A stretch of 64,000 bases of DNA from Streptosporangium lutulentum (GTDB lineage Bacteria; Actinomycetota; Actinomycetes; Streptosporangiales; Streptosporangiaceae), in NCBI RefSeq assembly GCF_030811455.1, contig NZ_JAUSQU010000001.1:4526001-4590000 (forward strand). The letters run 5' to 3'. Position numbers and translations under genes: made by a program. The notes under the pieces were generated by a model, which had not been told where the DNA came from, searched no databases, and worked only from the letters and a program-made list of their open reading frames with translations. How positions within the stretch are numbered: the stretch's first letter is position 1; every line of letters starts with the position of its first letter. This document shows, in pieces, positions 36,057-44,753 of the stretch.

Positions 36057-36087
36057 CCGGTCCTGACGAGGTGGCCGGCGTGACCGG
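36034..36087 (+). repeat. 27-base tandem duplication at the livF/livG junction
   Basis: tcctgacgaggtggtcggcg and the following tgaccgg (36034-36060) are repeated at 36061-36087 with one change. Each copy contains a GTGA stop/start overlap, so livG has two equivalent in-frame GTG starts, at 36053 and 36080. Confidence 0.85.
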
Positions 36088-36913
36088 CACATACCAACCA
36101 GCCGGTATGGATGCCTCGGCCTCCGGCGTTCCCCGGCTCGACGTACGCGACGTCACCGTACGTTTCGCGGGACTCACCGCGCTCGACGCGATCGGCTTCA
36201 CCGTCGAACCCGGCAGCGTCCACGCGATCATCGGCCCCAACGGGGCGGGCAAGTCGACCTGCTTCAACGTGCTGTCGGGCGTCTATCGCGCCACCGCGGG
36301 CAGCGTGCGGTTCGGTGACGCGGAACTGACCTCCCTGCTCCCGCACCGCATCGCCGCCCTGGGTGTGGCGCGCACCTTCCAGAACATCGCCCTGTCGCCT
36401 CGCATGTCGGTGCGGGAGAACCTGATGCTCGGCCGCCATCGGCTGACCCGCGCCGGCTTCGTCTCGGCCGGGCTGCGGTTGCCGTCCGCCCGGCGCGAGG
36501 CGGCCAGGCACGGCGAGCGGGTGATCGAGATCGCCGCCTTCGTGGGGCTCACCGAACGGCTCGCGACACCCGTCGGGCTCCTGCCGTACGGCGTGCAGAA
36601 GCGGGTCGAGCTGGCCCGGGCCCTGTGCATGGAACCCCGGCTGCTGCTGCTCGACGAACCGGTGGCCGGCATGAGCGGCGGAGAGCGCCGCGAGATGGCC
36701 GAGCTGATCGTCGCCGTCCGGGAGAGCCTCGGCATCTCGATCCTGCTGGTCGAGCACGACATGGGGATGGTCATGCGGCTCGCCGACGCCGTGACGGTCC
36801 TGGACTTCGGCAGGCGCATCGCGGACGGGCCTCCCCTGGAGGTCCAGAGCGATCCCGAGGTCATCCGCGCCTACCTGGGCGCGGCGAGCGAGAAGGAGGA
36901 GACCGCTTCGTGA
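36053..36913 (+). CDS. livG: Branched-chain amino-acid-type ABC transporter ATPase LivG
   Basis: A 286-residue ATPase with Walker A GPNGAGKST, the LivG-specific VARTFQNIALSPRMSVRENLMLG, and Walker B LLLLDEP. The signature loop is degenerate (LPYGVQKRVELARAL), as is common for LivG proteins. The GTG start overlaps the livF stop; a second GTG 27 bases on, in the duplicated unit, is equally possible. Its own stop overlaps livH (GTGA). Confidence 0.92.
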   Translation: MTGPDEVAGVTGTYQPAGMDASASGVPRLDVRDVTVRFAGLTALDAIGFTVEPGSVHAIIGPNGAGKSTCFNVLSGVYRATAGSVRFGDAELTSLLPHRIAALGVARTFQNIALSPRMSVRENLMLGRHRLTRAGFVSAGLRLPSARREAARHGERVIEIAAFVGLTERLATPVGLLPYGVQKRVELARALCMEPRLLLLDEPVAGMSGGERREMAELIVAVRESLGISILLVEHDMGMVMRLADAVTVLDFGRRIADGPPLEVQSDPEVIRAYLGAASEKEETAS

Positions 36914-37800
36914 TCACTTTTCTCGAACTCCTGGCGAACGGGATCTCCGTGGGAGCGGTGTACGCGCTGATCGCCCTGGGGTTCGTCATCATCTTCAAGG
37001 CGACCGAGGTGCTCAACTTCGCCCATGCCTCGTTGCTCCTGGTCGGCGGCTTCATCGTCGCCAAACTGCACGCCTCGGTCGGCTTCTGGGCCGCCCTGCT
37101 GATCGGCATCGCCGGGGCGGCCGTCCTGGCCGCACTGATCGAGTTCCTGGTCATCCGCCGGGCGAACGTCTCCTCCCACAGCGTCCTGGCGATCGCGACG
37201 ATCGGCATCGACATCGTGCTGACGACCGAGCTCACCCGGCAGATCGGCGCCGACGTCCTCGCCCTCGGCGATCCCTGGCGCGATCAGGTGCTGCATCTGG
37301 GGGCCGTCAGCATCGCCCAGACCCGCGTCGCCGCGCTGGTCGTCGCCGCCGTCCTGATCACCGCGTTCCTGCTCGCGTTCAAATACACCAACTGGGGCAT
37401 CGCCATGCGTGCCACCGCCGAGGACTCCGAGACCGCCGCCCTGATGGGCGTGCGGCGCGGGCGGGTGTCGATGGGGGCGTGGGCGATCGCCGGCGCCCTC
37501 GCCGCCGTCGCCGCCCTCTTCCTGTGCGTGTTCCCCACCCCGGGGCTGGACCGCAGCACGACGTTCGCCGCGATGAAGGCGTTCCCCGCCGCGATCCTCG
37601 GCGGCCTGGACTCCACCACGGGCGCGCTGGTCGGCGGGCTCATCATCGGGGTCACCGAGGCCCTGATGAGCGGCTACCAGAACGAGATGGCCTTCCTCGG
37701 CCGGGGCATCGGCGACGTCGCGCCGTTCCTCGTGATGATCGTGGTCCTGCTCATCCGCCCCGCGGGGCTGTTCGGGACAAGGGAGCTGGCCCGTGTCTAG
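36910..37800 (+). CDS. livH: Branched-chain amino-acid-type ABC permease LivH
   Basis: A 296-residue permease with about eight membrane helices. Hallmarks are GISVGAVYALIALGF at the start and the cytoplasmic loop IAMRATAEDSETAALMGVRRGRV. It pairs with LivM to form the channel. The GTG start overlaps the livG stop by four bases. Confidence 0.92.
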   Translation: MITFLELLANGISVGAVYALIALGFVIIFKATEVLNFAHASLLLVGGFIVAKLHASVGFWAALLIGIAGAAVLAALIEFLVIRRANVSSHSVLAIATIGIDIVLTTELTRQIGADVLALGDPWRDQVLHLGAVSIAQTRVAALVVAAVLITAFLLAFKYTNWGIAMRATAEDSETAALMGVRRGRVSMGAWAIAGALAAVAALFLCVFPTPGLDRSTTFAAMKAFPAAILGGLDSTTGALVGGLIIGVTEALMSGYQNEMAFLGRGIGDVAPFLVMIVVLLIRPAGLFGTRELARV

Positions 37801-38911
37801 GAAGACCCTCGCCGTCTCGGCCGTCCTGCTCGTGGCGGCGGTCATCGCGCCGTTCTACCTGGAGGGCTTCTGGCTGCAGGCCGGGCTCTTCGCGATGTCG
37901 GCCGCCATCGGCGCGATCGGCATCAACCTGCTGACCGGCGCCACGGGCCAGCTGTCCATGGGCCACGCGTTCTTCCTGGCGATCGGCGCCTACGCGTACG
38001 TCTACTTCGCCTCGGAACCCGGCCAGGGCGGCGGGCACGCCCTCGGCGGGCTGGGCCTGCCCACCCCCGTCGCGGCGGTGCTCGCGGTGGTCATCGCGGG
38101 CATCGCGGGCGGCGTGTTCAGCCCGATCGCCGGCCGGCTGAAGGGGGCCTACCTCGGCATCGCCACACTCGCCCTGGTCTTTCTCGGCCAGCACCTGTTG
38201 TTCAACGCCGAACCCGTGACGGGCGGTTTCAACGGCCGGGCGGTGCCGCCCATGGAACTGTTCGGATTCGTCTTCGCCGACTCCCCCGCCCTCGTGATCG
38301 CCCAGGTGCCCTTCGGGGCGCTGGAGCGGCTCTGGTTCCTCGGCCTGGCCGTCGTGGTCTGCGCCGGGCTGTTCGCCCGCGGGGTGCTCAGGGGCCGCCC
38401 GGGACGGGCCATGAACACCATCCGCGACCACGAGATCGCGGCCGGGGTGATGGGCGTGCCCGTGGCCCGCTACCGCGCCGGCGTGTTCGTGCTGTCGTCG
38501 ATGTACGGCGGGCTGGCGGGCGTCCTGATCGCCCTGGTCTTCCAGCGGACCGTTCCGGAGTACTTCGGCCTCCTGCTCTCCCTCGACTACCTCGCCATGA
38601 TCATTATCGGCGGACTGGGGTCGGTCGCGGGCGCGGTGATCGGCGCGGTCTTCATCTCGATGCTGCCCCAGGTGCTCACCCGCTACAGCGACGCCCTGCC
38701 GCTGGTGGCCGAGCCCGGCTCCGGCGGGGTCTCCCCCGCCGAGGCCGCCCGGCTCCTGTACGGCGCCGCCGTCGTCGTCATCGTCCTCTTCCTGCCCGGC
38801 GGGCTGTTCGGCCTCGCCGGCCGCCTCCGGCTGCCCCTGGGCCGCCGAGCCGCTCCCGTCCCCGCAACAAAGAACCCCTCTCTCACCCCGTCCCCCGACA
38901 CAAGGAACTGA
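37793..38911 (+). CDS. livM: Branched-chain amino-acid-type ABC permease LivM
   Basis: A 372-residue permease with about ten membrane helices. LivM features include LLTGATGQLSMGHAFFLAIG and the loop GRAMNTIRDHEIAAGVMGV. The GTG start lies eight bases inside livH. The C-terminus ends in a short polar tail. Confidence 0.92.
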   Translation: MSRKTLAVSAVLLVAAVIAPFYLEGFWLQAGLFAMSAAIGAIGINLLTGATGQLSMGHAFFLAIGAYAYVYFASEPGQGGGHALGGLGLPTPVAAVLAVVIAGIAGGVFSPIAGRLKGAYLGIATLALVFLGQHLLFNAEPVTGGFNGRAVPPMELFGFVFADSPALVIAQVPFGALERLWFLGLAVVVCAGLFARGVLRGRPGRAMNTIRDHEIAAGVMGVPVARYRAGVFVLSSMYGGLAGVLIALVFQRTVPEYFGLLLSLDYLAMIIIGGLGSVAGAVIGAVFISMLPQVLTRYSDALPLVAEPGSGGVSPAEAARLLYGAAVVVIVLFLPGGLFGLAGRLRLPLGRRAAPVPATKNPSLTPSPDTRN

Positions 38912-38913
38912 TC

Positions 38914-40188
38914 ATGGGAATTCCCAGAAGCCCCGCCCGAAGGATCGCTGTATTAGCCCTCCTGGCCCTGGCCGTCGCCTCGTGCGCCAGCGAGAAGGCC
39001 ACCGGGGGCGCTCCCGCCGCGTCCGCCGTGGGCAGCGACGGGGTGAAGACCGGGCCCGGTGTCACCGCCGACACGATCACACTCGGTCTGATGACCGACC
39101 TCACCGGCCCCTACGCCTCGTTCGGCAAGAGCCTGACCCAGGCCCAGCAGCTCTACTTCGAGCAGATCAACACGGCCGGAGGCGTGTGCGGCCGCCGGCT
39201 TGAGACCATCGTGCGCGACCACGGCTACGACGCGCAGAAGGCGGTCGCGGCCTACACCGAGATCGGCCCCAAGTCGGTGGCACTCGCCCACATCGTGGGC
39301 TCACCCATGGTCAACGCGATCAAGCAGCGCATCGAGGCCGACCGGATGCTCACCATCCCGATGGCCTGGGCGACCGGGCTGCTCGGCAGCGAGCCCATCC
39401 AGGTCACCGGGACCACCTACGACATCGACATGATCAACGGGGTGGACTTCCTGGTCAAGGAGAAGGGCGTCAAGTCCGGCGACAAGATCGGTCACCTGTA
39501 CTTCGAAGGGGACTACGGCGAGAGCGCGCTGAACGGTTCCAAGTACGCCGCGGAGAAGCTCGGCCTGACGGTCGTCGAGCAGAAGATCAAGGCGACCGAC
39601 CAGGACATGAGCGCCCAGGTCGCCGCCTTCAAGGCCGAGGACGTCAAGGCCATCCTGGTCTCGGTCGGCCCCAAGCAGACCGCCTCGCTCGTCGGCGTCT
39701 CGCTGGCCAAGGGGATGGACGTGCCGTTCGTCGGCAGCAACTCGGCCTACTCCCCGCAGCTGCTGCCCACCCCCGCGGGACCGGCGCTGCTGAAGGACTT
39801 CTACTACATAACGGGCGGCGCCCCGATCAGCTCGGACCGGCCCGCCATGAAGAAGCTGGCCGCCGACTACGCGGCGAAGTACCCGGGCGTGGAGATCGAC
39901 AGCGGCGTCTCGGCGGGCTACGCCGCCGCGGGCATCGTCGTCGACGCGCTCAAGAAGGCCTGCGAGAGCAAGGACCTGTCCCGGGCCGGCGTGGTCGCCG
40001 CGCACCGCAGCCAGTCCGCCTGGGGCGAGGCGTTCGGCACGACCATGGACTTCACCACGTTCGACAAGCCCGCGTCCCTGCTGTCCTATGTCGCCAAGCC
40101 GGACAAGGACGCCCTGGGCGGCTCGGTGATCTTCAAGGAGGCCGCCGTGTCCGACCTGGCCAAGGAGTACCAGGTCCCGGTGGGCTGA
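38914..40188 (+). CDS. Leucine-binding-type lipoprotein of the liv operon
   Basis: A 424-residue type-1 periplasmic-binding-fold lipoprotein. Residues 11-24 are a hydrophobic signal ending in the lipobox ASC with Cys24. The mature part contains ITLGLMTDLTGPYASFGK, the standard opening of the branched-chain amino-acid-binding family. It starts three bases after livM with an aagga site and supplies the ligand to LivHMGF. The ligand may be an amino acid, amide or aromatic acid. Confidence 0.9.
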   Translation: MGIPRSPARRIAVLALLALAVASCASEKATGGAPAASAVGSDGVKTGPGVTADTITLGLMTDLTGPYASFGKSLTQAQQLYFEQINTAGGVCGRRLETIVRDHGYDAQKAVAAYTEIGPKSVALAHIVGSPMVNAIKQRIEADRMLTIPMAWATGLLGSEPIQVTGTTYDIDMINGVDFLVKEKGVKSGDKIGHLYFEGDYGESALNGSKYAAEKLGLTVVEQKIKATDQDMSAQVAAFKAEDVKAILVSVGPKQTASLVGVSLAKGMDVPFVGSNSAYSPQLLPTPAGPALLKDFYYITGGAPISSDRPAMKKLAADYAAKYPGVEIDSGVSAGYAAAGIVVDALKKACESKDLSRAGVVAAHRSQSAWGEAFGTTMDFTTFDKPASLLSYVAKPDKDALGGSVIFKEAAVSDLAKEYQVPVG

Positions 40189-40199
40189 TCGTGGATTCG

Positions 40200-40247
40200 G
40201 GTACGGCTCGCGCCCCGGCCTCCTGGAGGAGAGGTGCGAGCCGTACC
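40200..40247 (+). terminator. Hairpin after the liv operon
   Basis: Arms ggtacggctcgc (40200-40211) and gcgagccgtacc (40236-40247) pair perfectly, with an inner cctcc-tggagg element in the loop. It lies 12 bases after the binding-protein stop and probably reduces read-through into the peptidase gene. Confidence 0.75.
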
Positions 40248-40297
40248 GCCCGGGGATAGCGTGTGAAATACCACAGCCCTTCGCTCCCGGGAACACG

Positions 40298-41716
40298 ATG
40301 ACCCAGAAGCTCAACACCGGCAGCCACGACCTGCCGGTCTCCGACGCCCTCGCCACGTTCATGACAACGGGCTGGGCCGACACCCACCGCGACGACCTGG
40401 CCTCGCTGCCGCAGGCCGCCTACACCGCCAAACGACGCGCCGCGCTCGCCGCCCGTTTCCCCGGTGAGCGGCTGATCATCCCGTCCGGCACGCTCAGGAC
40501 CCGCAGCAACGACAGCGACCACCGGTTCCGGGCGCACAGCGCGTTCGTCTATCTCACCGGGGACCAGGAGCCCGACGACGTCCTGGTCATCGAACCGGAC
40601 GGCTCGGCCGTCCTGTTCGTGCGGCCCCGCTCGCCGCGGTCCGCGCCCGGGACGGCCGGGCAGGAGTTCTACCGGGACCGCCGCTACGGCGAGTTCTGGG
40701 TGGGCCGCCGCCCCGATCTGGCCGAGGCCGAGGCGCTCTACCTGATTGAGTGCGCGGCCTCGGACAGGCTGGACGACGCGCTCGCCGGACCCGCGCGCGT
40801 GCTGCGCGGGGTGGACACCTCGGTGGACGGCCGGATCGCGCCGCACGACGGCGACGGCGAGCTGGAGTCCTTCCTCTCCGAGATGCGGCTGATCAAGGAC
40901 GCGTGGGAGATCGCCGACCTCCAGTTCTCGGTGGACGCGACCACGTGGGGGTTCGAGGACGTCGTACGGGCGCTGCCCGCCGCCCTGGCCCACCGCCGCG
41001 GTGAGCGCTACCTGGAGGGGATCTTCAACCTCCGCTCCCGCCTGGAGGGCAACTCGGTCGGCTACGACAGCATCGTGGCCTCCGGCGCCAACGCGTGCGT
41101 GCTGCACTGGATCCGCAACGACAGCGGGTTGAACGAGAACGATCTGCTGCTGCTCGACGCGGGTGTGGAGACGGACAACCTCTACACCGCCGACATCACC
41201 AGGACCCTGCCGCTCTCCGGGCGTTTCAGCCCGATCCAGCGCCAGGTCTACGAGCTGGTCTACGAGGCCCAGAGCGCGGCGATCGCCGGCCTGCGGCCGG
41301 GCGCGAGATTCCGCGACTTCCACCAGACGGCCATGCGGGTCATCGCCGAGGGCCTGCACGACTGGGGCGTGCTGAAGATCAGCGCGGATGAGGCGATGGA
41401 GCCGGAGAGCGGCCTGTACCGCCGCTACACCGTGTGCAGCAGCGGCCACATGCTCGGCCTGGACGTGCACGACTGCGCCAAGGCCCGCTCGGAGGTCTAC
41501 CTGGACGGCGTGCTGGAAGAAGGACAGGTGCTCACCGTCGAACCCGGCCTCTACCTCCAGCCGGACGACCTCACGCTCCCGCCGGAGCTGCGCGGCATCG
41601 GTGTGCGCATCGAGGACGACCTCGTCATCACCGCCGACGGCGCCCGTCTGATGTCGGCCGGGCTGCCCCGCCACCCCGACGAGATCGAAGAGTGGATGGG
41701 CACGCTTCTCTCCTGA
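40298..41716 (+). CDS. Aminopeptidase P-family M24 metallopeptidase
   Basis: A 472-residue Xaa-Pro aminopeptidase-like enzyme. An N-terminal creatinase domain (about 40-200) precedes the pita-bread catalytic domain. Metal ligands are Asp287 (LLLDAGVE), Asp299 (TADITRTL), a histidine in HMLGLDVHD, and glutamates in LTVEPGLY and VRIEDDLV. It removes N-terminal residues ahead of proline. It follows the amino-acid importer, but a terminator separates them, so co-transcription is uncertain. It ends at a strong bidirectional terminator. Confidence 0.92.
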   Translation: MTQKLNTGSHDLPVSDALATFMTTGWADTHRDDLASLPQAAYTAKRRAALAARFPGERLIIPSGTLRTRSNDSDHRFRAHSAFVYLTGDQEPDDVLVIEPDGSAVLFVRPRSPRSAPGTAGQEFYRDRRYGEFWVGRRPDLAEAEALYLIECAASDRLDDALAGPARVLRGVDTSVDGRIAPHDGDGELESFLSEMRLIKDAWEIADLQFSVDATTWGFEDVVRALPAALAHRRGERYLEGIFNLRSRLEGNSVGYDSIVASGANACVLHWIRNDSGLNENDLLLLDAGVETDNLYTADITRTLPLSGRFSPIQRQVYELVYEAQSAAIAGLRPGARFRDFHQTAMRVIAEGLHDWGVLKISADEAMEPESGLYRRYTVCSSGHMLGLDVHDCAKARSEVYLDGVLEEGQVLTVEPGLYLQPDDLTLPPELRGIGVRIEDDLVITADGARLMSAGLPRHPDEIEEWMGTLLS

Positions 41717-41762
41717 CCTCCCCGGTCCTTCCTCTCCCACGACGTCGCCGGACGGTCTCGTC

Positions 41763-41807
41763 GATTCCGTGTGTCCCGCGCCCGCCGGGCGCGGGACACA
41801 CGGAATC
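41763..41807. terminator. Bidirectional terminator between convergent genes
   Basis: A perfect 22-base stem with a single-base loop. The left arm starts gattccgtgtgtcccgcg at 41763, and the right arm ends cgggacacacggaatc at 41807. It lies between the aminopeptidase and CDF transporter stop codons. Confidence 0.88.
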
Positions 41808-41879
41808 AAGAGGATCTGATGCGCATCGGCCGGCGGAGTCCTCCCGGCGCGAAACGGTGGAGGTGCGAGGCCGTCCGGT

Positions 41880-42848
41880 TCAGCCGTCGCGGGCCGACTC
41901 GTCGCGGGCCGGCCGTCCGGCGCGGGAGGGCCTGCCGGGCGTCGGGTCCAGGAAGACCTGGGAGATCGAGGGGAAGCGCTCGACGAGCCTGCGTTCCACC
42001 CGGTCGGCGGCCAACTCCAGGTTCGCCCCGGTGGCGTCGTCCGCGAAGTCGATGTGGGCGGCGACCATCACCTCGTCCGGGCCCAGCATCATGGTCAGCA
42101 GTTCCACCACGTTCTCGATCTCGGGCAGGGCGAGCATCTCGGCCCTGATCTCGTCCTCCATCCTCGCGGGCGCGGCCTGGCCGATCAGCAGGGAGGCGTT
42201 GACCCAGATGAGATGGAGCGCGACCAGGAGCAACAGCAGTCCGATCAGCATCGAGGCGACGCCGTCCCAGAGGTTCGAGCCGGTCAGCTGGTAGGCCATC
42301 AGGCCGCCCGCGGCGATCAGCAGGCCGGCCAGGGCGGCCGCGTCCTCGTAGAGCACGGCCTTCAGCGCGGTGTCGGAGGTCTTGGCGACGTAGCGCCGCG
42401 GGCTCACGTCCAGCCGCCGGGCCTCTCCGCGCACCTGTGACAGCGCCCTGAGGAACGAGATTCCCTCGATCACGAACGAGATCGCCAGGACCGCGTAGGA
42501 GATCGTCAGATCGGCGAGCTCCTCACCGTGGATGATCTCCTGTACGCCATGGGTGATCGAGAATCCGGCGCCGCCGATGAGGGTGGCGAAGGCGGCCATC
42601 AACGCCCAGAAGAACCCGGCCTTGCCGTGCCCGAACGGATGCCGGACGTCGGCGGACTTGCCGCCCCTGCGCACCGCGACGAACAGCAGGACCTCGGTGA
42701 CGGTGTCCGCGGCCGAGTGCATGGCCTCGGACAACATCGCCGACGAGCCGCTGAGGAGGCCGGCGATCAGTTTGGCCACCCCGATCGCCAGGTTGGCCAG
42801 ACCTGCCACGATCACCGTGACAAGGCTCTCCGATTCGGGCTTTTCCAT
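41880..42848 (-). CDS. Cation diffusion facilitator (CDF) metal transporter
   Basis: A 322-residue CDF-family divalent-metal exporter. Metal-site motifs HSAADTVTEV in membrane helix 2 and LWDGVASMLIG in helix 5 are visible, with a VRHPFGHGKAGFFWAL loop after helix 2 and a cytoplasmic ferredoxin-like C-terminal domain. The ATG at 42848 has ggagaagg just upstream; two earlier in-frame ATGs (42863, 42908) lack a ribosome site. It probably exports zinc, iron or manganese. Confidence 0.9.
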   Translation of the reverse strand: MEKPESESLVTVIVAGLANLAIGVAKLIAGLLSGSSAMLSEAMHSAADTVTEVLLFVAVRRGGKSADVRHPFGHGKAGFFWALMAAFATLIGGAGFSITHGVQEIIHGEELADLTISYAVLAISFVIEGISFLRALSQVRGEARRLDVSPRRYVAKTSDTALKAVLYEDAAALAGLLIAAGGLMAYQLTGSNLWDGVASMLIGLLLLLVALHLIWVNASLLIGQAAPARMEDEIRAEMLALPEIENVVELLTMMLGPDEVMVAAHIDFADDATGANLELAADRVERRLVERFPSISQVFLDPTPGRPSRAGRPARDESARDG

Positions 42849-43033
42849 CACCTTCTCCGACATACGATCACCGTACGTGCGTCCGGCGTATGGCCCGTCA
42901 CCACCCATGAGACCGACGGTGCCCGGCTCGGCAAGGCCGAAACAGCAGACCGGGTGAGAACTTCCGGCTCGGCCGCCCCATCCACCTCACCCGTTATGAG
43001 GCCGCCCCCGGACTCTGAGGTAGGTTCTGATCT

Positions 43034-43117
43034 ATGACCCTGGAGCAGACCTCATCCGGCGAGCGGAGCGGCCGGCCGAGGGACGAGGCCATCCGCGCGA
43101 CGAACGAGGAATGGTGA
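43034..43117 (+). CDS. Possible 27-residue leader ORF
   Basis: A short frame beginning MTLEQTSSGERSGRPRD and ending NEEW-stop, with ggtagg nine to ten bases before its ATG. It stops seven bases before the MarR GTG, which itself lacks a well-placed Shine-Dalgarno, so it could feed ribosomes onto the regulator gene. It could also be chance. Confidence 0.25.
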   Translation: MTLEQTSSGERSGRPRDEAIRATNEEW

Positions 43118-43124
43118 ACGACCG

Positions 43125-43589
43125 GTGAACGACGAGGAGTCCCGCTGGCTCTCCCCGATCGAGCAGCGAGTGTGGCGCACCCATCTGGCCGCGCACAAGC
43201 TCCTCGATCATCGCCTCGATCGCGAGCTGCAGCCCTTCGGGCTCTCCGTGAACGACTACGAGATCCTGGTGAACCTGTCGGAGACCCCCGGCCACCGCAT
43301 ACGCATGAGCGATCTGGCGGATGCCACGATCCAGTCCCGCAGTCGCCTGTCCCACCAGATCTCACGGATGGAGGCCGCCGGGCTGGTCGCCAGGGAGACC
43401 TGCGAGGACGACCGGCGCGGCACGTTCGCGGTCCTCACCGAGCACGGCTGGGCCACCATCCAGAAGGTCGCGCCGCACCATGTGGCCAGCGTCCGGCAGC
43501 ATTTCATCGACCTGCTCACCGACGATCAGCTCCACGAGCTGGAAACGGCCTACACGCCCGTGGTGAACCACCTCAAAAGCCTTCGCTGA
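43125..43589 (+). CDS. MarR-family transcriptional regulator
   Basis: A 154-residue winged-helix regulator; the recognition helix region is SDLADATIQSRSRLSHQISRM, then EAAGLVARETCEDDRRGTF. One cysteine follows the recognition helix, in the wing. The GTG start is the only one that keeps the N-terminal dimer helix. It is divergent from the CDF transporter gene, with about 185-275 bases between them, so it might regulate that gene or itself. Confidence 0.87.
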   Translation: MNDEESRWLSPIEQRVWRTHLAAHKLLDHRLDRELQPFGLSVNDYEILVNLSETPGHRIRMSDLADATIQSRSRLSHQISRMEAAGLVARETCEDDRRGTFAVLTEHGWATIQKVAPHHVASVRQHFIDLLTDDQLHELETAYTPVVNHLKSLR

Positions 43590-43779
43590 CGCGAAACCGA
43601 TATCGAGCGCTCCCCCGGAGCAGACCGGACGGCCACCACGATCCGGCCGGGCCCGTTCCCCGGATCCTCGTCGCCGCGCTCCCCGGGTCTCCGCGTACGG
43701 CGCTCCACGCCTCCATCGGTCTACAGCCGGGCCCGCGTCGACATGATCGGCGAGCCCCGGGCCGCGCGGGTCTCAGGCT

Positions 43780-43808
43780 CCGCCCCCGCGAAGGGGCACC
43801 GGGGGCGG
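43780..43808 (+). terminator. Hairpin downstream of the MarR gene
   Basis: A nine-base stem ccgcccccg / cgggggcgg around an 11-base loop, 190 bases after the MarR stop. Distance makes a terminator role uncertain. Confidence 0.4.
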
Positions 43809-43912
43809 CGTGAACCTCGCCGGAATCGCTCCGGAATCTCGGCCGCGACGGCCTTCGCCACCAGCATCGCAGCGAATGGACCGGCGAGTAAAACACCGGT
43901 AAGAACTAAGGC

Positions 43913-43938
43913 TTGACAATATTAACGAATATCGTCAA
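43913..43938. promoter_or_regulatory. Long near-perfect inverted repeat
   Basis: ttgacaatatt (43913-43923), spacer aacg, aatatcgtcaa (43928-43938); 10 of 11 pairs match. The length and AT content suggest an operator for a dimeric regulator, or a mobile-element end. No gene starts immediately beside it. Confidence 0.5.
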
Positions 43939-44146
43939 ATCTCCTGAAGTGCGAACGATGGCCGACGGGCCCGTAGCAGCGCGAATCACCGAGCGCTTCG
44001 GCATCTCACCATCTGTGATCACAGCCGCGCCACGCTCCGGCGCTCGACCTCCCGTCCTTGAACAGGACATTTCACGCCACAGGCCGACCCACGTCATCCG
44101 GCGACCTCCGGTTATCCTCCCGTTTGGCTGTTTGATACCTTATTGG

Positions 44147-44162
44147 TTGCTAACTTTAACAA
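44147..44162. promoter_or_regulatory. Imperfect dyad upstream of the STAS gene
   Basis: ttgctaa-ct-ttaacaa, 6 of 7 pairs, about 115 bases before the STAS-protein start and inside the AT-rich patch. Possible regulator site. Confidence 0.3.
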
Positions 44163-44276
44163 GTGAGAAGATCGGTAAGCGAGCATGCGGGAACGGCCAT
44201 CAGTTGCGCTACGGCCGCCGTGCCGGAGCTTCGAAGATTCTTCCCCTGGCGAGTCCTCTGCTGAGGAGATGACCGC

Positions 44277-44639
44277 GTGACCTTCCGATGGCACCACGAG
44301 GTACGGTCCGACGTTGAAATCCTGCGATTTTCCGGACATGTCGGCCTAATGGCCACAGATCTGGTCGCCACCACGGTCGGCCTGGCTCCACCGCAGGGCA
44401 ACCGTCCGCTCGTCCTCGACCTCACCGACATGGAGGGCTGGGGCGCGGACGGACGAGCCGCCCTGGTCGACGCCGTCCGCTCACTGGCCGTTCATCGCCG
44501 CGTCGCGGTGTGCCGGCCTCGCGACCAGCTGACCTTCCGGGCCATCCGCCACGGCGATCCGTCCGCCCTGATGTACCCGGACCTTCCCGCGGCGCTGGCG
44601 ACCCTCCACTCGTCGGCAGACCTCGAATCGGGTGCTTGA
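44277..44639 (+). CDS. STAS-domain protein (anti-sigma-factor-antagonist-like)
   Basis: A 120-residue single-domain protein with the STAS layout: an initial beta strand with VEILRFSGHVGL, then PLVLDLTDMEGWGADGRAALVDAVRSL, the strand and helix around the usual serine. Here that position is GWGADGRA, so the phosphorylatable Ser is not obvious. STAS proteins release sigma factors from anti-sigma kinases. The GTG start has gaggag eight bases upstream. A four-codon frame (ATG at 44269) overlaps the start. Confidence 0.6.
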   Translation: MTFRWHHEVRSDVEILRFSGHVGLMATDLVATTVGLAPPQGNRPLVLDLTDMEGWGADGRAALVDAVRSLAVHRRVAVCRPRDQLTFRAIRHGDPSALMYPDLPAALATLHSSADLESGA

Positions 44640-44673
44640 CCACGACGACGCGGGCAGGGCCCTCGGCCCGTCA

Positions 44674-44700
44674 CGGTGATCCGGCCCGGCCGGATCACCG
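44674..44700. terminator. Bidirectional hairpin between convergent genes
   Basis: A perfect 13-base stem cggtgatccggcc / ggccggatcaccg with a one-base loop, between the STAS gene and the small membrane-protein gene. Confidence 0.75.
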
Positions 44701-44753
44701 CACCGGCGGAAATCGCGATCGGCTCCACTCCGCCGAGGACCGCGCCCGAGGCT

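Larger units (their letters stand above)
43590..44276. other. Gene-poor AT-rich stretch
   Basis: 687 bases with no supported gene. The first 300 bases are GC-rich and include a hairpin. From about 43910 to 44200 the composition falls well below the neighbours, with two inverted repeats and promoter-like TTGACA. Short open frames on both strands here have no recognisable features or ribosome sites. Confidence 0.5.

Noticed and set aside
43913-44272. 119-residue frame beginning TTG within the inverted repeat
   Set aside because: No recognisable domain, no ribosome site, and it runs through AT-rich dyads.
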